A stretch of 64,000 bases of DNA from Prevotella scopos JCM 17725 (GTDB taxonomy: Bacteria; Bacteroidota; Bacteroidia; Bacteroidales; Bacteroidaceae). How positions within the stretch are numbered: the stretch's first letter is position 1; each line of letters starts with the position of its first letter. Below, one piece after another: positions 1 to 7,593 of this stretch. The notes under the pieces were generated by a model that was given only the letters and a program-made list of their open reading frames with translations, was not told the origin of the DNA and did not search any database. Position numbers and translations under genes: made by a program. The DNA is taken from positions 620,001-684,000 of the forward strand of contig NZ_CP072389.1 in the NCBI RefSeq assembly GCF_018127785.1, read 5' to 3'.

Positions 1-1066
1 TATTTATTTCAAGAATGAAAGTGTAAACCCACTTGGCTCACATAAGGTCAATTCTGCCATCCCTCAATGTTATTACTGTAAAAAAGAAGGTGTAACAAAC
101 GTTACAACTGAGACAGGAGCAGGTCAATGGGGAGCTGCCTTATCATATGCAGCTAAAGTATATGGACTTGAGGCTGCAGTTTATCAGGTAAAGATATCTA
201 TGCAACAGAAGCCTTATCGTTCAATGATAATGAGGACTTTTGGAGCCATGGTAGAAGGTTCTCCATCAATGTCAACACGTGCAGGAAAGGATATCGTTAC
301 ACGCGACCCAATACATCTGGGTTCGTTGGGAACAGCTATCTCAGAGGCTATTGAGTTGGCAAGGACCACACCTAATTGTAAGTACACCTTAGGTTCAGTA
401 CTCAATCACGTTGCATTGCACCAAACGATTATAGGTTTGGAAGCAGAAAAGCAAATGGAAATGGCTGAAGAATATCCCGATAAGGTGATTGCCTGCTTTG
501 GTGGTGGTAGTAATTTCGGTGGTATTGCATTTCCATTTATGCGCCACAATATCCTTGAAGGAAAGAATACAGAGTTTATCGCAGCAGAGCCAAACAGCTG
601 TCCAAAACTGACACGTGGTAAGTTTGAATACGACTTCGGTGATGAAGCGGGTTACACTCCATTGTTACCGATGTTCACGCTTGGCCATGATTTCAAGCCT
701 GCAAATATCCATGCAGGGGGGTTACGCTATCATGGTGCAGGCGTTATTGTGAGTCAGCTGCTAAAGGATGGCTATATGACTGGAATGGATATACCACAAT
801 TGGAAAGTTTTGAAGCTGGTATTCTTTTCTCTCGTACAGAAGGAGTCATCCCTGCACCCGAAAGCTGTCATGCTATTGCTGCAGCTATTCGAGAAGCAAA
901 GAAGGCAAAGGAAATAGGAAAAGAAGATGTTATCCTCTTCTGTCTTTCTGGTCATGGACTCATTGACATGACTGCTTATGACACTTATATTAATGGTGAC
1001 TTGAGAAACTATACGATTTCTGATGAAGAAATCGAGAAGAATCTTGGTACTGTTCCAAAGGTGTGA
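1..1066 (+). CDS. TrpB2-type tryptophan synthase beta-like PLP enzyme, 5' end cut off by window
   Basis: The reading frame is open from base 2, so the gene starts before the window. Its first visible residues contain GSHKVNSA, the PLP-lysine motif of TrpB, followed by TETGAGQWG and, further on, the glycine-rich phosphate loop CFGGGSNFGG. Family knowledge: these enzymes condense indole with serine in the cytoplasm. The sequence around the loop and the C-terminal part (GLRYHGAGV, RTEGVIPAPESCHA) look like the TrpB2 or TrpB-related branch rather than the TrpB1 that pairs with TrpA; no trp genes are next to it here. The first ATG at 200 lies downstream of the active-site lysine and cannot be the true start. 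A hairpin terminator follows 43 bases after the stop. Confidence 0.88.
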   Translation, partial: IYFKNESVNPLGSHKVNSAIPQCYYCKKEGVTNVTTETGAGQWGAALSYAAKVYGLEAAVYQVKISMQQKPYRSMIMRTFGAMVEGSPSMSTRAGKDIVTRDPIHLGSLGTAISEAIELARTTPNCKYTLGSVLNHVALHQTIIGLEAEKQMEMAEEYPDKVIACFGGGSNFGGIAFPFMRHNILEGKNTEFIAAEPNSCPKLTRGKFEYDFGDEAGYTPLLPMFTLGHDFKPANIHAGGLRYHGAGVIVSQLLKDGYMTGMDIPQLESFEAGILFSRTEGVIPAPESCHAIAAAIREAKKAKEIGKEDVILFCLSGHGLIDMTAYDTYINGDLRNYTISDEEIEKNLGTVPKV

Positions 1067-1109
1067 AGGCTAGGCGATTACACCTACACTTATAATGCTA
1101 TAAAATTAA

Positions 1110-1141
1110 AGCCACTTTGTAGATAACGCTACAAAGTGGCT
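1110..1141 (+). terminator. Rho-independent-type terminator after the TrpB2 gene
   Basis: A perfect 13-bp inverted repeat (AGCCACTTTGTAG at 1110-1122, CTACAAAGTGGCT at 1129-1141) with a 6-base loop, followed by GTTTATAT. The T-rich tail is also the left target duplication of the MITE-like element that begins at 1150, so the element landed in the terminator tail. Confidence 0.8.
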
Positions 1142-1149
1142 GTTTATAT

Positions 1150-1419
1150 GGTTCTATAACGAATCGTGTCGGTTGTGTATTGATATTCCACCGGTTTGGT
1201 GCGGGTGCTTAGCACATGTCGTGCGGGTGCTTAGCACCAATGGTGCGGATGGTATGCACCACATGTGCTAAGGATTAACACCATTGCTGTATATGAAAGG
1301 GTAGGAATTAAATGTGCGTCAAGCGTATTAAAACTAAGGTCAATTTGGAGTTGTGTTTAGTTTTTTGACAATATTTTTAGGCTCTATAACGAATTACCCA
1401 CACAATTCGTTATTGAGCT
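1150..1419 (+). mobile_element. MITE-like element, copy A
   Basis: A 270-bp non-coding element. It begins GGTTCTATAACGAATCGTGT and ends with the inverted complement (ATTCGTTATTGAGCT). It is flanked by a perfect 8-bp direct repeat GTTTATAT (1142-1149 and 1420-1427). Inside are about three ~22-bp units starting GGTGCGGGTGCTTAGCAC, each able to form a GGTGC/GCACC hairpin, and a second inverted copy of the end sequence (GGCTCTATAACGAAT, 1380-1394), so the right end folds on itself. It lies between the convergent TrpB2 and pantothenate kinase genes; its right target repeat ends 14 bases from the kinase stop codon. The three other copies are at 12498, 21341 and 46863. Confidence 0.88.
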
Positions 1420-1440
1420 GTTTATATTTAATGAGAAGAT

Positions 1441-2271
1441 TTACATCAACTCAATTTTATCTGCTTGTAAAGCCGCACCAATGGCCGTACAATATTCTGA
1501 ATTCTTTGGAATGATAAACCGTACATCATATATCTTCTCCATCACAGGAAAAAGAAGCTCACATTGAGGCAGTAAACTAAGATTACCAATGAGTACAAAG
1601 TCGCGGATATCACTATTCAAAGCACTTAGTATTGTTGCCGAACCAATAGATTGTAACACCAAGCCAATCAATCCTAAGGCTATATCCTCACGACTTGCAT
1701 TAGCCTGTGCGTTGGCAAAAAGGGATGCCGTAGCATTCAGAGGCAAACCAGGAAGTGGACTAGTTGAGATATCTTTAATCTGAAGGTTAATACGAGAAAT
1801 ATCTCCCTTATTGGCTAAAGCAATAATTTCACTGAAATTATCGGTCTGCAGAAGTAAACGTGAAAGACCACTCAACGTACCGCCACCAATACCAATACCA
1901 CCAATATGACGCACCTCGTTACCATCACAAAGCACAAGAGACGTACCTGTCCCCATCGAGACAACTATCATACGTTGCAGTTTCGACTCAAATTGAGCAC
2001 CTAAGCCATCAGCCAAGAACTCATCTGCCTTAGCCGTTGGAAGATCATAGACAGGCTTGTTAATATAGTGAGCACCTACGCCTGTAAGCATAACACGATC
2101 AACGTCAGTTAATTCAATCCTATTATCATATAGATATTTTCCAAAAGCTCCATACAAGGACGTTACTGGATCTGTAGCCTTGATACGCAAAGGTTTTATT
2201 ACCTTTCCTTCTTTAATTCCAACTATCTTTGTTGTTGAAATACCAACATCAATACCAATGGAAATTTTCAT
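1441..2271 (-). CDS. coaW: Type II pantothenate kinase (CoaW/Fumble family)
   Basis: 276 residues. Family role: ATP-dependent phosphorylation of pantothenate, first step of coenzyme A synthesis. The N-terminus has an acetate-kinase/actin-type phosphate loop (GIDVGISTTKIVGI, about residues 6-19), then TGVGAHYI, an adenosine-type loop VSMGTGTSLVL around residue 103, and GGIGIGGGTLSGL near 123-135, which fit the Fumble-like type II family and not CoaA (type I) or CoaX (type III). Length is normal for bacterial members. It is a single gene facing left; a TATCTTTG promoter lies about 200 bases upstream, so the leader is long. Divergent from the HU gene. Confidence 0.85.
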   Translation of the reverse strand: MKISIGIDVGISTTKIVGIKEGKVIKPLRIKATDPVTSLYGAFGKYLYDNRIELTDVDRVMLTGVGAHYINKPVYDLPTAKADEFLADGLGAQFESKLQRMIVVSMGTGTSLVLCDGNEVRHIGGIGIGGGTLSGLSRLLLQTDNFSEIIALANKGDISRINLQIKDISTSPLPGLPLNATASLFANAQANASREDIALGLIGLVLQSIGSATILSALNSDIRDFVLIGNLSLLPQCELLFPVMEKIYDVRFIIPKNSEYCTAIGAALQADKIELM

Positions 2272-2470
2272 ACACCTTATATATTTATAGAGGTTTTATT
2301 AAATTTACTTGCAAAGTGAAGCAGAAATAATCAAGAGATGTAAGCTGTCATATCAAGCAATCGAAGCAACAAAGTCTATTCTATATAAGTGCTGGCATGA
2401 TAGTCAAAACCTTAGTAACCTCGTTAATTTCATTACACTAAACAAGCATAGAACATAACTTATGATGCCG

Positions 2471-2478
2471 CAAAGATA
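2471..2478 (-). promoter_or_regulatory. Bacteroidetes -7 box (TATCTTTG) for pantothenate kinase
   Basis: On the minus strand the bases read TATCTTTG, an exact TAnnTTTG match. No clear TTG -33 box was found. It is the only good match in the 353-bp space between the pantothenate kinase and HU genes that points left; the rest of that space is AT-rich without an evident gene. Confidence 0.5.
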
Positions 2479-2562
2479 CGAAAAACCTTAGAGTTTAGAA
2501 CATATACTGAGATATTTTACAAAAAAGACACAAAAATATTTCTCTATAAAGCTGAAAATGAG

Positions 2563-2570
2563 TATCTTTG
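2563..2570 (+). promoter_or_regulatory. Bacteroidetes -7 box (TATCTTTG) for the HU gene
   Basis: Exact TAnnTTTG match 54 bases before the HU start codon, giving a leader of about 45 bases. It probably serves the HU gene and the 29-residue basic protein that follows. Confidence 0.6.
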
Positions 2571-2624
2571 CATTCCGTTATAACGAGAGTATAAGAAATA
2601 AACATCAATAAAGAACAAAACAAA

Positions 2625-2903
2625 ATGACGAAAGCAGATATCATCAATGAGATAGCAACGTCCACAGGTATTGCCAAAAAAGACGTTTCAGCTGTGGTTG
2701 AGTCTTTTATGGAAGCTATTAAAGACAGTTTGTTGGATAAGAAAGAGAACGTTTACCTTCGTGGTTTCGGTAGCTTCATTATTAAGCATCGTGCAGAAAA
2801 GACAGCTCGTAATATCTCAAAGAATACGACGATTACTATTCCTGCTCACGATTTCCCAAGCTTCAAGCCAGCAAAGACCTTCATCGAGGATATGAAGAAA
2901 TAA
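2625..2903 (+). CDS. HU/IHF-family DNA-binding protein
   Basis: 92 residues, the usual HU length. It begins MTKADIINEIATSTG and carries the family features: two N-terminal helices, the LRGFGSFIIKHRAEKTARN beta-arm base at about 46-64, the flexible arm, and a C-terminal PSFKPAKTF segment. HU dimers bend and compact DNA in the nucleoid. It is the first gene of a likely transcript with the small mS38-like gene 42 bases downstream. Two other HU-domain proteins are encoded at 62.2-63.9 kb, and this one is the more canonical. Confidence 0.93.
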   Translation: MTKADIINEIATSTGIAKKDVSAVVESFMEAIKDSLLDKKENVYLRGFGSFIIKHRAEKTARNISKNTTITIPAHDFPSFKPAKTFIEDMKK

Positions 2904-2945
2904 AATATACATAAATTCAATAACAATTTAAAACAATTTAAAGCT

Positions 2946-3035
2946 ATGCCAAACGGAAAGAAGAAAAAGGGACACAAGATGGCTACGCACAAGCGTAAAA
3001 AGAGATTAAGAAAGAACAGACATAAGAGCAAGTAA
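2946..3035 (+). CDS. 29-residue basic AURKAIP1/COX24 (mS38-like) protein
   Basis: The translation begins MPNGKKKKGHKM and continues ATHKRKKRLRKNRHKSK: 29 residues, more than half Lys, Arg or His. The KMATHKRKKRLRKNRHK core matches what I recall of the AURKAIP1/COX24 C-terminal domain (mitochondrial ribosomal protein mS38) that Bacteroidetes encode as a stand-alone mini-protein, so a role in the small ribosomal subunit is likely. It sits between HU and RNase G; AAAGCT precedes the ATG but there is no Shine-Dalgarno match. A strong hairpin follows at 3078. The function is inferred from family resemblance only. Confidence 0.8.
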   Translation: MPNGKKKKGHKMATHKRKKRLRKNRHKSK

Positions 3036-3077
3036 GCCCCAAGGCTGAAAGACTTTATAACTGACTTTCAAAATATG

Positions 3078-3135
3078 GCGGGGCGTGTCATCGCAAAAAA
3101 CTTCTCTTCCCTGGAAGTGCGACGGCAGGTTCCGC
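3078..3135 (+). terminator. Long structured hairpin between the mS38-like gene and rng
   Basis: The sequence can fold as GCGG (3078-3081) with CCGC (3132-3135), then a 10-bp stem TGTCATCGCA (3086-3095) with TGCGACGGCA (3118-3127) with one mismatch and one GU pair, and an apical CTTC/GAAG stem (3101-3104, 3114-3117). ATTTTTATTTT follows, as in an intrinsic terminator. It is larger and has more internal loops than the other terminators in this window, so it may instead be a leader element of rng. Confidence 0.55.
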
Positions 3136-3155
3136 ATTTTTATTTTACCTATATG

Positions 3156-3163
3156 TATCTTTT
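3156..3163 (+). promoter_or_regulatory. Weak candidate -7 box (TATCTTTT) for rng
   Basis: Seven of eight matches to TAnnTTTG, between the hairpin at 3078-3135 and the rng start at 3222. If the hairpin terminates upstream transcription, rng would need its own promoter here. Confidence 0.3.
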
Positions 3164-3221
3164 AGAATGGTTCATGATAACTTATATAATTACTAAAAGA
3201 TAGATATAACAAACGAAGAAG

Positions 3222-4793
3222 ATGACAAGCGAAGTAATTATTGATGCCCAACCGAAAGAAATTTCGATAGCGCTACTCGAGGACAAACGACTGGTTGAAT
3301 ACCAGCGTGAGCCAAGAGAAGCTAGTTTCTCGGTTGGAAACATCTACGTGGCAAAAGTTAAAAAACTGATGCCGGGGCTTAATGCCTGCTTTGTAGATGT
3401 AGGTTATGAGCGTGACGCCTTTCTTCATTATCTTGACTTAGGGAGCCAATTCAACTCCTATGCGAAGTATCTGAAACAGGTTCAGAGTGATCGTAAGAAA
3501 CTTTATCCCATTCAGAAAGCTACCCGCCTACCCGACTTGCAAAAGGACGGAACAATTCAAAACACATTGCAAGTAGGACAAGAGGTGATGGTACAGATTG
3601 TCAAAGAACCCATTTCCACCAAAGGACCTCGCCTTACAGGCGAAATATCATTCGCTGGCAGATTCCTGGTGCTTATACCTTTTGGGCATAAAGTTAGCGT
3701 TTCCTCTAAAATCAAAAGCGGAGAAGAACGTGCACGTCTTAAACAACTCATACAAAGTATTACACCAAAAAATTTCGGTGTAATTGTCCGTACTGTAGCT
3801 GAAGGAAAACGTGTTGCTGAGCTTGACGCTGAGATGAAAGTCCTTCTGAGCCGATGGAATGAAGCAATCACAAAACTGCAGAAGACACAGGAACGTCCTC
3901 AACTTGTTTTTGAGGAGACAGGACGCGCTGTTGCTATGTTACGTGATCTCTTCAATCCGACCTACGAAAACATCTATGTCAACGATGACGAGATTTGTAC
4001 TGCCGTTCGACACTATGTCTCTCTAATAGCCCCTGAAAAGGCGGGCATCGTGAAGAAATACAATGGCAAAGTACCTATCTTCGACAACTTTGACGTTACG
4101 AAGCAAATCAAATCTAGCTTTGGTAAGACTATTAATTATGGTCATGGCTGCTACCTCATCATAGAACACACAGAGGCTATGCACGTTGTAGATGTGAATA
4201 GTGGAAACAGAACGAAAGAGAAAGCACAGGAACAGAATGCGCTTGACACCAACCTTGGTGCTGCTGATGAGTTATCCCGACAGCTTCGATTGCGTGATAT
4301 GGGTGGAATTATTGTCGTTGACTTTATCGACATGAATCTTGCTGAAGACCGCCAGATGCTGTACGAGCGCATGTGCAAGAATATGCAGAAGGACCGTGCA
4401 CGTCACAATATCCTTCCTTTGAGCAAGTTCGGACTAATGCAGATTACCCGTCAGCGTGTACGCCCAGTAATGGATGTGGATGTAGATGAAAACTGTCCAA
4501 CCTGTTTCGGTACTGGTAAGGTTCGTTCAAGTATTCTTTTCACTGATCAACTCGAACGTAAGATTGACCGCTTGGTTAACAAGGTTGGCGTAAAGAAATT
4601 CTATTTGCACGTTCATCCATATGTTGCAGCTTACATTAACAAGGGCTTCATTTCCATGAAACGAAAATGGCAAATGAAGTATGGTTTAGGTGTTAATATT
4701 ATTCCTTCACAGAAACTTGCCTTTTTGCAGTATGAATTCTATGATGCAAAACAGCAGTTTATTGATATGAAGGAACAGAACGACAAATCCTGA
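3222..4793 (+). CDS. rng: Ribonuclease E/G family endoribonuclease (RNase G-like)
   Basis: 523 residues, the length of RNase G rather than RNase E (no C-terminal degradosome scaffold). An S1 RNA-binding domain occupies roughly residues 35-160 (VGNIYVAKVKKLMPGLNACFVDVG). The catalytic Mg-binding aspartates are in MHVVDVNSG (about 318-326) and IIVVDFIDM (about 363-371). The zinc-link CPTCFGTGK (about 424) holds the dimer together. Family role: cleavage of single-stranded, 5'-monophosphate RNA, in 5S/16S rRNA maturation and mRNA decay. A hairpin terminator lies at 4840. Confidence 0.92.
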   Translation: MTSEVIIDAQPKEISIALLEDKRLVEYQREPREASFSVGNIYVAKVKKLMPGLNACFVDVGYERDAFLHYLDLGSQFNSYAKYLKQVQSDRKKLYPIQKATRLPDLQKDGTIQNTLQVGQEVMVQIVKEPISTKGPRLTGEISFAGRFLVLIPFGHKVSVSSKIKSGEERARLKQLIQSITPKNFGVIVRTVAEGKRVAELDAEMKVLLSRWNEAITKLQKTQERPQLVFEETGRAVAMLRDLFNPTYENIYVNDDEICTAVRHYVSLIAPEKAGIVKKYNGKVPIFDNFDVTKQIKSSFGKTINYGHGCYLIIEHTEAMHVVDVNSGNRTKEKAQEQNALDTNLGAADELSRQLRLRDMGGIIVVDFIDMNLAEDRQMLYERMCKNMQKDRARHNILPLSKFGLMQITRQRVRPVMDVDVDENCPTCFGTGKVRSSILFTDQLERKIDRLVNKVGVKKFYLHVHPYVAAYINKGFISMKRKWQMKYGLGVNIIPSQKLAFLQYEFYDAKQQFIDMKEQNDKS

Positions 4794-4839
4794 ATAGACT
4801 TCTAAGTCGTTTAATAAACGAAAGGTTTACAACTATTTG

Positions 4840-4870
4840 AATCCGCTACTATTAACACAAGTAGCGGATT
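4840..4870. terminator. Intrinsic terminator between rng and the YolD-like gene
   Basis: Perfect 11-bp inverted repeat AATCCGCTACT (4840-4850) / AGTAGCGGATT (4860-4870) with a 9-base loop and a short T-rich tail. It lies between convergent genes and can serve both. Confidence 0.75.
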
Positions 4871-4897
4871 TCTTGTATAAATAGCTACTAAAAATAA

Positions 4898-5323
4898 CTA
4901 AGGTTTATTTATAGAAAAGACCTCACCATCCAAACTTATAATATAATCTATGGGGATCTTCTTCCCATCACGCAACAAAATAATATGTTCATTAGCTCTA
5001 ATATCTTTCAGAACACCTGCAACAGTAACATAACATCCACCTCGTTTATGGTTGTCTGGTTGGAAATAAGTGATTGATATAATCGGCTCTTCATCTAAGT
5101 GATTACAAAGAATAGAGAGCTTTTGGTCCATCAGTTGCCTGATGTCTTCCATTATCTCTATTTTTGAACTTGTCTGTCGGGCAGTTTCTACTATTGCCTC
5201 TTCATATCCCGCGAGCGCCGCAAAAGGTGCAAATTGTGCTGCTCGATTATAAAGACTCATTTGAGGATGACGCTTGGACACATGATGTGGGAGGTGAATG
5301 ATATCATCATAATAATCTGTCAT
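4898..5323 (-). CDS. YolD-like protein paired with a Y-family DNA polymerase
   Basis: 141 residues. The N-terminal part (LPHHVSKRHPQMSLYNRAAQ then FAPFAALAGYEEAI) has the HPxMS..(D/N)RAAQF.PFAAL.GY signature that I associate with YolD-like proteins encoded next to UvrX/YqjW-type polymerases in Firmicutes. The C-terminal half is a small beta-rich segment. Its ATG overlaps the polymerase stop codon (ATGA at 5320-5323), so the two are translated together. A role as polymerase partner or regulator in SOS mutagenesis is inference from context. No catalytic residues are apparent. Confidence 0.7.
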   Translation of the reverse strand: MTDYYDDIIHLPHHVSKRHPQMSLYNRAAQFAPFAALAGYEEAIVETARQTSSKIEIMEDIRQLMDQKLSILCNHLDEEPIISITYFQPDNHKRGGCYVTVAGVLKDIRANEHIILLRDGKKIPIDYIISLDGEVFSINKP

Positions 5324-6840
5324 GCCTTATGTCCTCCTATCTGTTTGTTACGTTCTTTTGCAGTTGCACCCTCTTCAAAATTTAAGCCACGTAGCAGTGA
5401 GTTCTTGCCAAACCGATTTTTGATATTGATAATCGTTTCTTGTATCTTACGTTCACGTGTTAACGCTGCATCTTCGTCTTGCTTTTCTTTCTTGATAGCT
5501 TCATAATCTGTGAACATATCGAGTTCCATAGGGATGGAAGTCTGATGCTTCATTTGCTCCTCACTTATGACATGATTGGTTGATATATATAGTCTTCTGA
5601 CCAATAATTGCTTATCAACAATATCATCATAAAGAGCGAGAATAGCTTCACTTATCAATCGAGACGAGGAAGTAAAGCGATGAAGGTTTGCTGTTCCATG
5701 GGCACTTTTAGGTACCTTTCTACCATACCAGTCAATGGACACTGGTCCTGTATAATTTATTCTTGCTTTCGAAGTAAGACTCGTACGATCATATCCAACA
5801 GACAAAACGAGTTGATCTGCAACACAACGTTTCTCAACCAAGTCTAGTGCGATAGCATCAGCCATTTCTTGCACAACAACTCTTGCCTTACGAAAGCTAT
5901 ATGCTTCTTGCAGAACCTGACCATTACTCATCGAACTATGTTCGGGTCGATATGCCTTTACCATCTCCATGGTACAAGGTTCCCAACCCCAAGCATGGTC
6001 TATAAGCAGTTCTGCATTGACGCCAAAAAGTTTATAAAGAAGTTCCTCTTGATGGATAGAGCAGCGAGCTATTTTTCCCATCGTGTCTATACCATAAGCG
6101 TAAAGACGCTGTGCGATACCCTTCCCTACACGCCAAAAGTCGGTGAGTGGACGATGATCCCAGAGTTTCTCACGATAACTTTGCGCATCTAATTCAGCTA
6201 TTCGCACACCTTCTTTATCAGCAGGAATATGCTTTGCAACAATATCCATTGCCACCTTACATAGATACATATTTGTACCAATGCCTGCAGTGGCTGTGAT
6301 ACCCGTTTCACGTAAGACTTCACGAATCATCTTCATTGCTAAATCATGTGCAGTCATCCGATAGCTAGAAAGATAAGAGGTGGCATCAATAAAAACCTCG
6401 TCTATCGAATAAACGTGTATATCCTCTGGGGCAATATACCTTAAATAGATATTGTAAATCTTCGCACTGTGCTTGATATAATGCGACATACGTGGCATAG
6501 CTGTCACATAATCAACAGCCCAGTCCGGATGCTGTTCAAGTTCTTTAGCATGGTAAGATTTTCCTGTAAGCTGTTGCCCAACTTTAGTGCTACGTTCTTC
6601 ATTAACTTCTTTCAAACGTTGTATTACCTCAAACAAACGTGCTCGTCCAGGAATACCATAAGCCTTTAGAGATGGCGAAACCGCAAGGCAGATCGTTTTC
6701 TCGGTTCGCTCCACATCCGCTACAACCAAGTTCGTTGTCATCGGGTCAAGTCCACGTTCTACACACTCCACACTTGCATAGAACGATTTAAGGTCTATGG
6801 CAATGTAAGTTCTGGGAGTTGTATTGCTGGATGTCAACAT
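5320..6840 (-). CDS. Y-family translesion DNA polymerase (DinB/UmuC superfamily)
   Basis: 506 residues. Palm-domain metal ligands are seen in YIAIDLKSFYASVE (Asp16) and YSIDEVFID (Asp147, Glu148), with the finger segment CLAVSPSLKAYGIPGRARL at about 51-69. A helix-hairpin-helix region (FWRVGKGIAQRLYAYGI) and a little-finger domain follow; the C-terminal ~100 residues include a charged, coiled-coil-like stretch (EAIKKEKQDEDAALTRERK). It is longer than DinB (~350) and UmuC (~420) and resembles Firmicutes UvrX/YqjW. Family role: error-prone synthesis past lesions. The two-gene operon with the YolD-like gene is typical of low-GC Gram-positives and may have been acquired by transfer. No LexA-type box was recognised upstream. 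Confidence 0.88.
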   Translation of the reverse strand: MLTSSNTTPRTYIAIDLKSFYASVECVERGLDPMTTNLVVADVERTEKTICLAVSPSLKAYGIPGRARLFEVIQRLKEVNEERSTKVGQQLTGKSYHAKELEQHPDWAVDYVTAMPRMSHYIKHSAKIYNIYLRYIAPEDIHVYSIDEVFIDATSYLSSYRMTAHDLAMKMIREVLRETGITATAGIGTNMYLCKVAMDIVAKHIPADKEGVRIAELDAQSYREKLWDHRPLTDFWRVGKGIAQRLYAYGIDTMGKIARCSIHQEELLYKLFGVNAELLIDHAWGWEPCTMEMVKAYRPEHSSMSNGQVLQEAYSFRKARVVVQEMADAIALDLVEKRCVADQLVLSVGYDRTSLTSKARINYTGPVSIDWYGRKVPKSAHGTANLHRFTSSSRLISEAILALYDDIVDKQLLVRRLYISTNHVISEEQMKHQTSIPMELDMFTDYEAIKKEKQDEDAALTRERKIQETIINIKNRFGKNSLLRGLNFEEGATAKERNKQIGGHKA

Positions 6841-7021
6841 TTTAAAGCTGCGTAAACGTGAGAAAAAAAATAAAGGAGTACGATTTCAAATAAGTATTAA
6901 GAAAAAACGATCCGACTAAATGAGAAGGAAAGAAGTTAAGACATAACACTCTCGTTAAGAAAAAGTAAAGTCACGTCTCAATTCTCATAACTCTCTTCCT
7001 TGTTTCCTGCATCTATCTCCT

Positions 7022-7414
7022 TTAGTAATCCTTCTTTGTATAGGTTTCGTCCAACAACACCTTTGAAGAATTTTTACCTGAACGATAAGTATATCTAAAG
7101 TTAAAGCCAGCATCCTTATATCCCTTCGTACCAGCATCAGCCTTCAACGCTTCTTGCAATGCTTTTTTCAACTCCAATCTCTTAGAGTTAACAGCTTGCT
7201 CATTGTCAGCATTTCCGACAAGTGTGTAATAGTAATGAATTGTACGAGAGGAAGGTTCAAAAACCATACTATCCATTCTTGTGTCATTAACCACTGGTGT
7301 AGGGCATTTCTTTTCTGTATAATCTTTACATTCTTGTGCTGCTCTATCATCCAAACTCTTGCGACAAGCTGAGAGAGAGAGAAGCAGTATGCCTGCATAA
7401 AGTAATTGTTTCAT
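7022..7414 (-). CDS. Small lipoprotein of unknown function
   Basis: 130 residues from the ATG at 7414. That start gives a signal peptide MKQLLYAGILLLSLSAC with lipobox LSAC (Cys17), and is preceded by AAAAAGAAA; an upstream in-frame ATG at 7489 would add 25 charged residues and leaves no room for a leader after the TATCTTTG box at 7500-7507. The mature part has a CKDYTEKKCP segment with two cysteines and a C-terminal beta-type stretch (GFNFRYTYRS). I do not recognise the family. It is probably anchored in the outer membrane or periplasm and is transcribed alone. Confidence 0.75.
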   Translation of the reverse strand: MKQLLYAGILLLSLSACRKSLDDRAAQECKDYTEKKCPTPVVNDTRMDSMVFEPSSRTIHYYYTLVGNADNEQAVNSKRLELKKALQEALKADAGTKGYKDAGFNFRYTYRSGKNSSKVLLDETYTKKDY

Positions 7415-7499
7415 TTTCTTTTTGATTATAATTGATTTGATTTGAGAATGGCATAAAAAGATACCTCTTTTTGTCTTATCCTTAACCATATATCCGTTG

Positions 7500-7507
7500 C
7501 AAAGATA
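7500..7507 (-). promoter_or_regulatory. Bacteroidetes -7 box (TATCTTTG) for the small lipoprotein gene
   Basis: Exact TAnnTTTG on the minus strand, 86 bases upstream of the chosen ATG at 7414. Its position argues against translation starting at 7489. Confidence 0.55.
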
Positions 7508-7561
7508 AGAAAAAATAGATAAATTCTTATTTTAACATTATTAATTCTCAAAATTTATGAC

Positions 7562-7569
7562 TATATTTG
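7562..7569 (+). promoter_or_regulatory. Bacteroidetes -7 box (TATATTTG) for lepA
   Basis: Exact TAnnTTTG match 25 bases upstream of the lepA ATG at 7594. It includes the TTG at 7567 that could otherwise be taken as an upstream start, so the ATG at 7594 is preferred and the leader is short (about 17 bases). Confidence 0.6.
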
Positions 7570-7593
7570 CATATTAGAAATATAGACAAAGCA

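Noticed and set aside
7415..7489. 25-residue N-terminal extension of the small lipoprotein
   Set aside because: It would hide a normal lipoprotein signal peptide and start only a few bases after the predicted transcription start.
7567..7593. Upstream in-frame TTG start for lepA adding nine residues
   Set aside because: The TTG is part of the TATATTTG promoter box, and LepA proteins begin at the [19 protein letters not shown].
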